Origin: an uncultured Methylococcaceae bacterium
Lineage (GTDB): Bacteria; Pseudomonadota; Gammaproteobacteria; Methylococcales; Methylomonadaceae
Direction of reading: 5' to 3'
Assembly: GCA_903928685.1 (NCBI GenBank)
Contig: CAIYRS010000105.1
Span: 1-64,000, forward strand
DNA length: 64,000 bases
Part shown: piece after piece, positions 56,550 to 64,000 of the stretch
Position numbering within the stretch: the first letter of the stretch is position 1
Layout: every line of letters begins with the position of its first letter
The notes under the pieces: generated by a model
Seen by the model: the letters and a program-made list of their open reading frames with translations, nothing else
Told to the model about the DNA's origin: nothing
The model's database searches: none
Position numbers and translations under genes: made by a program

Positions 56550-56825
56550 CGCTAATCTGGACAAGCACCGCGTTAGCGGATTTGCAACGCTTGCGGTCAT
56601 TTATCGCACAACATAATCCCCATGCCGCCAGACGCGCCGCCCAAACCATTAAGCAAGCGGCAATCCGTTTACTTGACCATCCTGAACTCGGCAAACTTTT
56701 GGACGGGCGCGAAGACAGGGAATTATTCATCCCATTCGGTCAGCAGCGGTTATGTGCTGCGTTATCGTTTGCATTGCAAAGCCATTGTTATCTTAAAATT
56801 GTGGCATGGTCTTGAGGATAGATGA
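56534..56825 (+). pseudogene. ParE/RelE toxin, frameshifted by one extra base
   Basis: Residues 1-68 read normally (LTLIWTSTALADLQRLRSFI ... RELFIPFG). Then an apparent single-base insertion near 56741 (GGT C AGCAGCGGTTAT) throws the frame into RLCAALSF and an early stop at 56815. In the +1 frame the expected end follows, SGYVLRYRLHCKAIVILKLW then HGLEDR, stop at 56825. Removing one C restores the family pattern PFGSSGYVLRYR. The toxin is therefore probably inactive, unless a sequencing error or programmed frameshift is involved. Confidence 0.85.
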
Positions 56826-56926
56826 GGCTTTTTTAGCTCGTTCCCAAACTCCAGCTTGGTAGCTCAAGTTCGAGAAGCTCTACCTTTTAAAACAAACTTA
56901 ATTCATTACCGAATATTCACCTAATA

Positions 56927-57577
56927 ATGCAAGAAATAATCAATTGGACAGAGCTTTTCAAAGATTTTATCGGTATTTTTGCCATACTGAATCCACTTGG
57001 CGCAATACCCGTTTATCTTGGTATGACGGCTAACAAATCACGCTCTGAAACCAAGCGTATAGCCATTAAAACTTCAATGGCGGTGGCTATCATTCTGGTG
57101 ATTTCAATCTGGGCAGGCGGTGTCGTCTTACAATTTTTTGGTATCACCATGCCTGCCTTTCGCATTGCCAGTGGCTTATTGGTGTTATTGGTTGCTATTT
57201 CCATGTTCCATGCCAAATCCAGCGGCGCAAGCCATACCGATCAAGAAACGCTGGAAGCCGCACAAAAAGACGATATTGCCATCGTGCCCTTAGCCATGCC
57301 TTTATTGGCGGGGCCGGGTGCAATCAGTTTGGTTATCGTCAATGCGAATCAAATGACGCAATGGTTCGAAAAAGTTTTCTTAAGTCTAAGCATTCTTATT
57401 ATGGCGGTCGTTATTTGGTTTACATTGCATATCGCCAATAACCTGGGATCGTTAATGGGTACGGCGGGCATCAATACGGCAACGCGGGTGATGGGTTTAC
57501 TGCTTGCTGCGATGGCGGTGCAATTTATGATTATGGGATTGGTAGAGGCATTTCCGGGTTTGTCTTCTAAAAATTAA
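56927..57577 (+). CDS. MarC family integral membrane protein
   Basis: A 216-residue protein with six hydrophobic helices. FIGIFAILNPLGAIPVYLGMT and PLAMPLLAGPGAISLVIV are the MarC/UPF0056 signatures. Function unknown despite the name (not a drug exporter by evidence). Placed downstream of the toxin-antitoxin array; not connected to urease. Confidence 0.92.
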   Translation: MQEIINWTELFKDFIGIFAILNPLGAIPVYLGMTANKSRSETKRIAIKTSMAVAIILVISIWAGGVVLQFFGITMPAFRIASGLLVLLVAISMFHAKSSGASHTDQETLEAAQKDDIAIVPLAMPLLAGPGAISLVIVNANQMTQWFEKVFLSLSILIMAVVIWFTLHIANNLGSLMGTAGINTATRVMGLLLAAMAVQFMIMGLVEAFPGLSSKN

Positions 57578-57592
57578 CGCGGTAAAAACGGG

Positions 57593-57650
57593 ATAGGGTG
57601 GGCAAGGCTGTTCTGCCCACCTTTGATAACGGCAAACGATAAAGCTGTTC
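57593..57650. repeat. GTAGGGTGGGCA family, partial copy
   Basis: TAGGGTGGGCAAGGCTGTTC and TTGATAACGGCAAACGATAA match the left part of 54503-54582; the right arm is replaced by a small CATTCCCAAGCCAGCGCTTGGGAATG palindrome (57650-57676) between convergent genes, which may act as terminator. Confidence 0.65.
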
Positions 57651-57688
57651 ATTCCCAAGCCAGCGCTTGGGAATGAGAAAAATTTATT

Positions 57689-58147
57689 TTATTGATTCCA
57701 ATTTAAAGTATTGCTTTTAGTCTTGCCGGAAAGCGCTCGTTGGCAGGTTAAAATGGCATCGCGCCAATCTGAGCCGCTACTCACGCCGCTGTTAAAGCAA
57801 GCAACGGTTTTTTCTGCATCGCTGGTGCCAGAGCAGAGGTTAATGATATTTTTCCAATCCCATTGGGTGCTGCTGTTGGCGGTTCCCCATTTTACCCGCC
57901 CCGTCCTAACCATCGTAAAGCATTTGCCGGGTTCGGCGGGTTTTGCTGTGCCTTCGCAGAGTTGTTTGATATTTTCGGCATCCCAATTCATATTGCCCTC
58001 ATCATTCCAAGGCGTTTTTCCTTGTACATCGTTAAAACATTGGGTTTCGTGATCGCTAGCGTATGCCGCTGAATTTATTAAAAATCCGGTAGTAGATAAT
58101 GACAGGATTAAAACGAGACGGCTGGCATTTTTTATTATGGTTTTCAT
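57689..58147 (-). CDS. Secreted protein with three Cys/Trp repeats
   Basis: A 152-residue protein with a signal peptide (cleavage near AAYASDH). The mature part is built of three similar units of about 35-40 residues: CFNDVQ...NMNWDAENIKQLCEG, CFTMVR...QWDWKNIINLCSG, CFNSGV...SDWRDAILTCQRA. Each has a leading CF, a W and a closing C, so one disulfide per unit is likely. I do not recognise a named family. Small extracellular or periplasmic protein of unknown role. Confidence 0.78.
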   Translation of the reverse strand: MKTIIKNASRLVLILSLSTTGFLINSAAYASDHETQCFNDVQGKTPWNDEGNMNWDAENIKQLCEGTAKPAEPGKCFTMVRTGRVKWGTANSSTQWDWKNIINLCSGTSDAEKTVACFNSGVSSGSDWRDAILTCQRALSGKTKSNTLNWNQ

Positions 58148-58545
58148 GTTGACCTCTTGTGACTGAATTTAATTGACCGCAAGATTAATTTATCTGCGAT
58201 TAGCAATTGCACAAGCCTAAATTTTTTGGTAATCATCGCCAAAGACGATAAAGTGCCTTACCGCAACAAAACCAGCAAAGCCGTTTGGGTACTGTTATGG
58301 AATCGCTGAGCAAAGCCTTCGACAAGCTCTCGGCAACTGCTCCCTGCGTTGCTCTACCTCCTGCATCCATGCAGTCGAGGCCGAACGGTAACTAATTGAT
58401 TCCGTTCGTGCTGAGCTTGTCGAAGCATGAGCGGGAGCAATTAGTTCAGTGCTTCCTTATCCGCCAGTGTTGTGACGGCAATTACTGGATTATCAAAATT
58501 TACTTTCATAAACATCAACCGAGTGGCCTTTCAAATTCAAACACT
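58148..58545. other. Intergenic region before ureE, 398 bp
   Basis: No gene. Contains the second 157-bp dispersed repeat (58301-58457); the remaining 90 bp hold the ureE leader. Reading frames in it that reach ureE cross the repeat and are not credible. Confidence 0.6.
58301..58457. repeat. 157-bp dispersed repeat, copy B
   Basis: About 94% identical by eye to 16430-16586, in the same orientation. Confidence 0.85.
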
Positions 58546-58977
58546 ATGCTAAAACTAACCGAACTTGCCCCCGCCGATACCCAAGCAGACGACAGCTTGA
58601 CCTTGCCTTTTGAATCCCGCCAAAAAAGCCGCTTGCCCGCCCTGACCGATGGCGGGGTGAAAGTCGGTTTGTTTTTGCAGCGTGGCAATTATTTGCGCTC
58701 CGGCACGGTGCTGACGGGTAACGAAAAATTTCGAGTGCTGATAAAAGCCGCGCCGGAAACCTTGTCGATTGTCCGCACCGATGATCCTTTGCTGTTCGCC
58801 CGCGTCTGTTATCACCTCGGCAACCGCCACATCGCTTTGCAAATCTTGCCCGGCGAATTACGATTTTTGAGCGACCACGTCCTCGATCACATGGTCGAAG
58901 GCTTAGGCTTAAGCGTCAGCCATGAAGACTTGCCGTTCGAACCCGAAGCAGGCGCGTACCAACATCATGGTCACTGA
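58546..58977 (+). CDS. ureE: Urease accessory protein UreE
   Basis: A 143-residue nickel metallochaperone: N-terminal strand domain ([31 protein letters not shown]), then a ferredoxin-like metal domain with [13 protein letters not shown] and the conserved [12 protein letters not shown]. The tail is short (YQHHGH), so fewer nickel sites than in enterobacterial UreE. ATG 58546 gives the family start. Overlaps ureF by 11 bp. Confidence 0.94.
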   Translation: MLKLTELAPADTQADDSLTLPFESRQKSRLPALTDGGVKVGLFLQRGNYLRSGTVLTGNEKFRVLIKAAPETLSIVRTDDPLLFARVCYHLGNRHIALQILPGELRFLSDHVLDHMVEGLGLSVSHEDLPFEPEAGAYQHHGH

Positions 58978-59641
58978 TCTCAGCCTTTTACGCTTGCTGC
59001 AATTGGTCAGCCCTGGCTTGCCGATTGGCATGTATAGCTATTCGCAAGGGCTGGAGCGGGCGGTGGACGATGGTTGGGTCAGCACGCCTGATACCGCCCG
59101 CGAATGGATAGGCGGCGTGTTGCAAACCAGCATGACCCGCGTGGATGTGCCCGTGTTGTTGCGTTTGTGTAGCGCATGGCAAAACCAAGACCACGCAGCG
59201 GTAACACACTGGAGCCAAACCCTAACCGCCTGCCGTGAAACCAGCGAACTCCGCGCCGAAGACCGCCAAACCGGACAAGCCTTGGCGAAATTGCTGATGA
59301 AATTGGACATGCCCGAAGCCGAAGCCTGGCAACGTCAACCGGAAGCAACTCTGGCAACCGTGTTCAGCCTCGCCGCCGTGCGTTGGGGCATAGATCCACG
59401 CCACGCCGCGATGGGATATGTCTGGGGCTGGTTGGAAAACCAAGTGTTATGCGCCGTCAAACTCGTGCCGCTAGGACAAGTCGCCGGACAGCAATTATTG
59501 CAAGCTTTGGCAGCGCAAATCCCCACGCAAGTCGATGCGGCGGCTTTGTTGAATGATGACGATATTGGCGGCAGTGCCTTTGGTTTGGCGTTGGCGAGTA
59601 GCCGTCATGAGATGCAGTATTCGCGGTTGTTTAGGTCTTGA
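58967..59641 (+). CDS. ureF: Urease accessory protein UreF
   Basis: A 224-residue helical protein: [42 protein letters not shown]-like [13 protein letters not shown], and C-terminal [13 protein letters not shown]. Acts with UreD and UreG in nickel insertion. The ATG at 58967 gives the conserved start. Confidence 0.95.
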   Translation: MVTDLSLLRLLQLVSPGLPIGMYSYSQGLERAVDDGWVSTPDTAREWIGGVLQTSMTRVDVPVLLRLCSAWQNQDHAAVTHWSQTLTACRETSELRAEDRQTGQALAKLLMKLDMPEAEAWQRQPEATLATVFSLAAVRWGIDPRHAAMGYVWGWLENQVLCAVKLVPLGQVAGQQLLQALAAQIPTQVDAAALLNDDDIGGSAFGLALASSRHEMQYSRLFRS

Positions 59642-59650
59642 AAAAATTAA

Positions 59651-59720
59651 TGGGTGGGTACGCTGTTCTGCCTATCATTTACATCACAAACGGTGGGCAG
59701 AAAAGCGCTGCCCACCCTAC
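59651..59720. repeat. GTAGGGTGGGCA hairpin family, copy 3
   Basis: GGGTGGGTACGCTGTTCTGCC and GGCAGAAAAGCGCTGCCCACCC form the arms, between ureF and ureG; ends 14 bp before the ureG start with AAAGGA following. Confidence 0.75.
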
Positions 59721-59734
59721 AAAAGGAAAATCCT

Positions 59735-60361
59735 ATGAATGATAAACCTGTTTTAAGAGTTGGTATCGGCGGCCCAGTTGGGTCTGGCAAGACTGCGTTG
59801 GTGGATGCTTTGTGCAAACGGATGCGTGACAATTTTGAAATCGCGGTGGTGACGAATGACATTTACACCCGCGAAGACCAGCAGTTTTTAATCCGCAGCC
59901 AAGCCTTGCCGGAGGAGCGGATTTTGGGCGTGGAAACGGGCGGTTGTCCGCATACCGCCATCCGCGAAGATGCGTCGATGAACCTCGCCGCTGTCGATGA
60001 GTTGATCGAGCGTTGGGATAATCTGGATTTTATTATGGTGGAAAGCGGTGGCGATAACCTGAGCGCGACCTTTAGCCCGGAATTGGCGGATTTGACCATT
60101 TATGTGATTGACGTGTCGGCGGGTGACAAAATCCCGCGCAAAGGCGGTCCCGGCATTACCCGTTCGGATTTGTTGGTGATTAATAAGATTGATCTTGCGC
60201 CTTATGTGGGCGCGTCTTTGGAAGTGATGGACAGGGATGCCAAGAAAATGCGCGGCGAGCGCCCGTTTGTGTTCAGTAATTTAAAGACGGGAACGGGGTT
60301 GGCGGATATTGAGGCGTTTATTATTCAGGCGGGGATGTTGGATTCGCCACTGGCGGCTTGA
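59735..60361 (+). CDS. ureG: Urease accessory GTPase UreG
   Basis: A 208-residue SIMIBI-class GTPase that drives nickel insertion. P-loop [18 protein letters not shown], metal motif [18 protein letters not shown] (CPH), switch region [20 protein letters not shown], and [14 protein letters not shown] 59735 follows AAAGGAAA; earlier in-frame codons lie in the repeat. Confidence 0.97.
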   Translation: MNDKPVLRVGIGGPVGSGKTALVDALCKRMRDNFEIAVVTNDIYTREDQQFLIRSQALPEERILGVETGGCPHTAIREDASMNLAAVDELIERWDNLDFIMVESGGDNLSATFSPELADLTIYVIDVSAGDKIPRKGGPGITRSDLLVINKIDLAPYVGASLEVMDRDAKKMRGERPFVFSNLKTGTGLADIEAFIIQAGMLDSPLAA

Positions 60362-60420
60362 GAATGACTTGGTTATTGATTGTAAATGTATAGTCTGAGT
60401 GGTCAGTTTTTCGGTTTTTT

Positions 60421-60463
60421 GGTAGAGACGTTGCATTGCAACGTCTCTACAACGTCTCTACCG
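60421..60463. terminator. Palindrome between ureG and bioD
   Basis: GGTAGAGACGTTGCATTGCAACGTCTCTACAACGTCTCTACC: a strong stem-loop (GTAGAGACGTTGCA / TGCAACGTCTCTAC) between convergent genes; probably terminates both, although a T-run is lacking. Confidence 0.6.
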
Positions 60464-60482
60464 TTTGTAGGTCGATTTTCCC

Positions 60483-61145
60483 CTAAGGCAATCTAAGTTG
60501 CGCTGCCAACAAGTCAAAATCAGCTTGTTGTTGGTAGGGCAATATCCCCAGCAATGGCGCAGGTATTAAGGTTTTCAGGGTGTCGATATTGTCTTGCATA
60601 CACAGCATTTCTGGTTGTATGCAGTTGGCTATCCAGCCCGCGCAGGTTAGGCCGGATTGGTTGATGGCTTGATAGCTCAGTAGCGAATGGTTGATGCACC
60701 CCAGTTTTATCCCCACCACTAAAATAACCGGCAAATTTAAGGCGATGGCTAAATCGCTGATGTTTTGTTGGTTGTTAATCGGCGCGTACCAGCCGCCTGC
60801 ACCTTCTACCAATATTATCTCGGCTTGCGGTTGCAACTGTTGAAAGATGGCCAACACTTTCGGCAATTGCACGGGATTGTCGCGGCCTGCTATGTGCGGC
60901 GAAACGGGCAAGGCGTAGGCATAAGGATTCAGTAGCTGATAATCGACTGCCAGCGAAGCTTCCGCTTGTAGTTGCAAGGCATCGTCATTTTTTAATTCCC
61001 CTCCCTCATCGTTACAGCCAGCGGCGACGGGTTTCATGCCGATGACCGATAAGCCTTGCTGTCGGCAATGGCGCATTAATGCGGTGGTTGCCCAGGTTTT
61101 GCCGACGTCGGTGTCGGTGCCAGTAATAAAGTAGCCTTGTTTCAT
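60483..61145 (-). CDS. bioD: Dethiobiotin synthetase
   Basis: A 220-residue P-loop carboxylase-type enzyme: GYFITGTDTDVGKTWATTAL, MKPVAAG, EGAGGWYAPI, PVILVVGIKLGCINH. Converts DAPA, CO2 and ATP to dethiobiotin. Overlaps bioC by 4 bp; last gene of the bio operon here. Confidence 0.96.
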   Translation of the reverse strand: MKQGYFITGTDTDVGKTWATTALMRHCRQQGLSVIGMKPVAAGCNDEGGELKNDDALQLQAEASLAVDYQLLNPYAYALPVSPHIAGRDNPVQLPKVLAIFQQLQPQAEIILVEGAGGWYAPINNQQNISDLAIALNLPVILVVGIKLGCINHSLLSYQAINQSGLTCAGWIANCIQPEMLCMQDNIDTLKTLIPAPLLGILPYQQQADFDLLAAQLRLP

Positions 61146-61921
61146 GTGCGGGTCAGGATGTTGATGATGTCAAAAGTTGCCGGAATGCCTTGGGCAGTGC
61201 GGTGGTTTTCGTAAGCGGCTTGCATGGCTTGCAGACGGGCTTTGCTGGTGAGCTGTGGGTTTCGGCCTTGGATAACGTGGCCTGCGCCCAGTTGTTTTAG
61301 TTCGCGCAGTAAATCCAGCACTTGCGGGTAATGCGATTGCTGTAGGGTTTGCTGGAATTGGCTATCAACAAATCCGGCCTGTTGCAGTTGCTGTTGCAGG
61401 CTGGGTAAATCGTAAAAATCGTTAACGTGGCGGTAGTGGTCAACCTCGCGCCACGCCGCCGCCAATTCCTGCAAACTTTGATTGCCGAAGGTGGAAAACA
61501 GCAGCCAGCCGCCGGGTTTTAACACCCGCCGTAATTCTTGCAAGACTTTATCCAGCGGATAACACCATTGCAGCGCCAAGTTGGAGCAGATGGTGTCGAT
61601 GCTGTGGCTTGCTAGCGGCAGTTGTTCGGCATCGGCGCAAATATAGCGGATGTTGCTGGCGGCTAGTAATTTTTGCCGCGCGGTTTGTAACATCGGCAAA
61701 GCGATGTCTACGGCGATGATTGGCGACTTCGGCGCTTTTGCGAACAGTTCGCCTGTTAAAAAGCCAGTGCCGCAGCCTAAATCGAGCAGATTGCCGCCCA
61801 AACTGTTGTTCGGTAATTGTTTTAATAAGGCGATGCCTGCGCGGCGTTGTAAGTCGGCAACGCTGTCGTAATGGTTTGCCGCGCCAGCGAAAGCCTGTTT
61901 GATGGCGGTTTTTGCTAGCAT
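61142..61921 (-). CDS. bioC: Malonyl-ACP O-methyltransferase
   Basis: A 259-residue SAM-dependent enzyme starting pimelate synthesis. LLDLGCGTGFLTGEL is motif I, AVDIALPMLQTAR motif II, LALQWCYPLDKVLQELRRVLK motif III. FAGAANHYDSVADLQRRAG is a typical BioC N-terminus. Overlaps bioH by 7 bp. Confidence 0.95.
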   Translation of the reverse strand: MLAKTAIKQAFAGAANHYDSVADLQRRAGIALLKQLPNNSLGGNLLDLGCGTGFLTGELFAKAPKSPIIAVDIALPMLQTARQKLLAASNIRYICADAEQLPLASHSIDTICSNLALQWCYPLDKVLQELRRVLKPGGWLLFSTFGNQSLQELAAAWREVDHYRHVNDFYDLPSLQQQLQQAGFVDSQFQQTLQQSHYPQVLDLLRELKQLGAGHVIQGRNPQLTSKARLQAMQAAYENHRTAQGIPATFDIINILTRT

Positions 61922-62691
61922 CTGTGCTGATCCATAAAGGCGTTGATGGCGGTCAACAGTTCTGCCGGATGCGATAAAAACGGCGTGTGGGCGGCTTGTT
62001 CCAAAACCTGAATGTCGGCGGCGGGCAGTAATTGCTTCAACGGTGCTTGCAGGGCGGCGGGGATGAGGCTGTCATTTTTACCGAGTAACACCAAGATTGG
62101 CGCGTTGATGGCAGCTAAATCGGCGCGTAAATCGCTGTCTTTAAGAATGGCTAAGCCGCCTTGCAGGGTTTCGGTGCTAGGTGCTGGGCAGGCCAACACC
62201 GCTGTTTTTAAGGTTTTGCCTAAGGATTTGGCATTCGGCAAGGCCATCACTTGTATGGATAAAAACCGCAGCAAAGTGCCGTGGGCATCGGCTTGTAATT
62301 TGTCGGCGAAACTTTCCAGCACCACCGGACGTATGCCAGGCCAATCCGCTTGCTGCAAAAAGCACGGGTTGCCAGCCAGTAAAATCAACGCCGAAGCCCG
62401 CGCCGGATAACGGCGAACGAAAGCCATCGCCACGGTTGCGCCTAAAGACCAGCCCAGCCAGCAGCAGGGCTTATCGGGCAAGGTTTCTGCCAAGCTGTCG
62501 ATGATGTTATCTAAGGTAAACGGCGTTAATGCCGGGCTATGCCCGTGACCGGGTAAATCGACCAGAATGACTTGATGCTGCGCTGCTAGTTGCTGGGCAA
62601 AGTCCAGCCAAATGCCGCTGTGCATGCCCCAGCCGTGGATTAGTACGATAGGGCTGCCAGTGCCTAGGGTTTGCGTATGGATGTGGATCAT
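61915..62691 (-). CDS. bioH: Pimeloyl-ACP methyl ester esterase
   Basis: A 258-residue alpha/beta hydrolase. [12 protein letters not shown] is the oxyanion region, nucleophile Ser in GWSLGA, Asp in [10 protein letters not shown], His in [10 protein letters not shown]. Together with BioC it makes pimeloyl-ACP. Overlaps bioF by 4 bp. Confidence 0.95.
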   Translation of the reverse strand: MIHIHTQTLGTGSPIVLIHGWGMHSGIWLDFAQQLAAQHQVILVDLPGHGHSPALTPFTLDNIIDSLAETLPDKPCCWLGWSLGATVAMAFVRRYPARASALILLAGNPCFLQQADWPGIRPVVLESFADKLQADAHGTLLRFLSIQVMALPNAKSLGKTLKTAVLACPAPSTETLQGGLAILKDSDLRADLAAINAPILVLLGKNDSLIPAALQAPLKQLLPAADIQVLEQAAHTPFLSHPAELLTAINAFMDQHRC

Positions 62692-63842
62692 GTGTTTGCC
62701 TTTTCTAGCGCATTCAGCAGGCTATTGACGTGATGCGGTTCATGCTCAGCCGATAAAGTCACACGCAATCTTGCCGTACCCTGCGCCACGGTCGGCGGGC
62801 GTATCGCGCTGACTAAAAATCCGGCTGCTAAAAGCGCTTGGCTGATTGCCACGGCGCGTTGGCTATCACCAATCAGTATCGGTTGGATAGGCGAAGCGGA
62901 GGGCATTAACGATAAGCCCAATTGCTCTGCGCCTGTGCGGAATTGCTGGATTAAGGCGAGCAGTTTTTCGCGTCGCCAGGGTTCGCTTTGGATGATGTGT
63001 AAACTGGCTCGGGTGGCTTCGGCAACGGCGGGTGGCAGTGCGGTGGTGTAAATGTAGGTGCGTGCTGATTGGATTAAGGTTTCAATCAATACCTCTGAAC
63101 CTGCGACAAACGCGCCGAAAGTGCCGAAACCTTTGCCTAGCGTACCCATCAGCACTTGCACATCGTCTTGCCCTAGATTGGTTTGCGCCAACAAGCCGCC
63201 GCCGTTTACGCCCAACACGCCTAAGCCGTGGGCATCATCGACCATTAGCCAGGCATCGTGTTGTTTTGCTACTGCCGCCAGTTCTGGCAACGGCGCGGCA
63301 TCGCCATCCATGCTGAATATGCCATCGGTAACCACCAGTTTGTTGCCGCTGGCTTCGGCTAGCAATTCTGCCAAATGGGCGCTGTCGGCATGGGCATAGC
63401 GCTTGAATTTTGCCCCCGACGATAAGCCGCCATCCAATAAAGACGCGTGGTTAAGGCGGTCTTCCAAGACGGTATCGCCGCGCCCGACTAAGGCGTTAAT
63501 GACGCCGATGTTTGCCATGTAACCTGTGGAAAATAATAAGGCGCGATCACGTCCGGTAAAGGCTGCGAGTTCTTCTTCTAGGGCGTGGTGGGCGTGGCTG
63601 TGTCCGCAAATTAAATGCGCCGCGCCGCTGCCAACGCCATAGGTATCGGCGGCATTTTTAAAGGCTTTTACGACGGCGGGGTGGTTTGCCAAGCCAAGGT
63701 AGTCGTTGCTGCAAAAATTGATGACGGTTTGGTTTTGTAATTGCAAAACGATGCCTTGGGGCGAGTCGATCACCCGGCGGCTACGGTAAAGCCCTTGTTG
63801 TGCTTGGGTTTGCAATTGGGTTTGTAAATGCGAAAAGGCCAT
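62688..63842 (-). CDS. bioF: 8-Amino-7-oxononanoate synthase
   Basis: A 384-residue PLP enzyme: [37 protein letters not shown], and the Schiff-base Lys in [15 protein letters not shown]. Condenses pimeloyl-ACP and alanine. First gene seen of a bioF-bioH-bioC-bioD operon; bioB, expected upstream, would lie beyond the window if present. Confidence 0.97.
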   Translation of the reverse strand: MAFSHLQTQLQTQAQQGLYRSRRVIDSPQGIVLQLQNQTVINFCSNDYLGLANHPAVVKAFKNAADTYGVGSGAAHLICGHSHAHHALEEELAAFTGRDRALLFSTGYMANIGVINALVGRGDTVLEDRLNHASLLDGGLSSGAKFKRYAHADSAHLAELLAEASGNKLVVTDGIFSMDGDAAPLPELAAVAKQHDAWLMVDDAHGLGVLGVNGGGLLAQTNLGQDDVQVLMGTLGKGFGTFGAFVAGSEVLIETLIQSARTYIYTTALPPAVAEATRASLHIIQSEPWRREKLLALIQQFRTGAEQLGLSLMPSASPIQPILIGDSQRAVAISQALLAAGFLVSAIRPPTVAQGTARLRVTLSAEHEPHHVNSLLNALEKANT

Positions 63843-63916
63843 CGGGTGTTTGGTGAGGATGTTGTTAAGTAGTTGATATTACCCACTCACTTTTTGTGAG
63901 TTGAAAATAAATAATA

Positions 63917-64000
63917 ATGAATCGCTATCGCGATGTTTTTCTAATCGGGTTTTCGCACCCGAAGGCGAGTTACTTTCTTTTGCGCCGCAAGCTACAAGGA
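63917..64000 (+). repeat. Dispersed element, third copy, cut at window end
   Basis: ATCGCTATCGCGATGTTTTT, followed by CTAATCGGGTTTTCGCACCC, GAAGGCGAGTTACTTTC and TTTTGCGCCGC, matches 30523-30597 of the MITE-like element closely. The copy lacks the ACTGATGTTACGCAG end at this side and is truncated by the window. Confidence 0.75.

Noticed and set aside
1..64000. CRISPR array, tRNA or rRNA genes
   Set aside because: No regularly spaced repeats with unique spacers and no cloverleaf or rRNA sequence were recognised; a covariance-model search would be needed to exclude small RNAs.

Overview
The window reads as chromosomal DNA of a gammaproteobacterium with moderate GC. The best guess is a Methylococcales-type methanotroph or close relative. 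That placement is inferred from the overall feel of the proteins, a proteobacterial urtABCDE/ureDABCEFG set, a bioFHCD operon and an unusually dense load of intergenic palindromes. No methane-oxidation gene or rRNA lies in the window to prove it. About 60 protein genes can be supported. I recognised no tRNA, rRNA or CRISPR array.

Layout. (1) 0.2-5.3 kb: a hybrid histidine kinase followed by a REC-PAS-PAS-GGDEF-EAL protein. (2) 5.4-13.6 kb: slyD, a DUF4238-like gene, then dusA, folE, hemH, a membrane MutS-like ATPase, purT and a lytic transglycosylase. (3) 13.8-25.9 kb, mostly minus strand: a large protein with a sulfotransferase-like C-terminus, lspA, ileS, two toxin-antitoxin modules wedged between ileS and ribF, ribF, a GlcD-like oxidase, a DolP-like lipoprotein, a DiaA/GmhA-like SIS protein, yraN, and the divergent rsmI. 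(4) 26.1-35.8 kb: a secreted metallophosphoesterase, then a nitrogen-scavenging cluster made of an NCS2 permease, a triuret-hydrolase-like cysteine hydrolase, a GntR/FCD regulator, a small sulfotransferase, a cupin, allophanate hydrolase (AtzF) and biuret hydrolase (BiuH). (5) 36.4-46.4 kb: an unknown secreted protein, an outer-membrane porin, urtA-B-C-D-E for urea uptake, and a HupE/UreJ protein. (6) 46.4-60.4 kb: urease in three blocks (ureD-ureA, ureB-ureC, ureE-ureF-ureG), separated by a transglutaminase-like gene, toxin-antitoxin modules, a MarC protein, secreted proteins and repeats. (7) 60.5-63.8 kb: bioF-bioH-bioC-bioD on the minus strand.

How it works together. Regions 4-6 form one coherent nitrogen-scavenging province. 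A permease and porin bring in substrates. The two cysteine hydrolases should take triuret to biuret and biuret to allophanate. AtzF would split allophanate to ammonia and CO2. The Urt ABC transporter supplies urea to a nickel urease with its own maturation proteins. The two hydrolase promoters share a palindromic motif that fits the adjacent GntR regulator.

Most unusual features. A REP-like palindrome is inserted in frame inside ureC. Seven toxin-antitoxin modules sit in 64 kb, one with a single-base frameshift in the toxin. At least eight families of intergenic hairpin repeats are present, including a 321-bp MITE-like element with perfect 15-bp terminal inverted repeats and a nested large inverted repeat between urtD and urtE.
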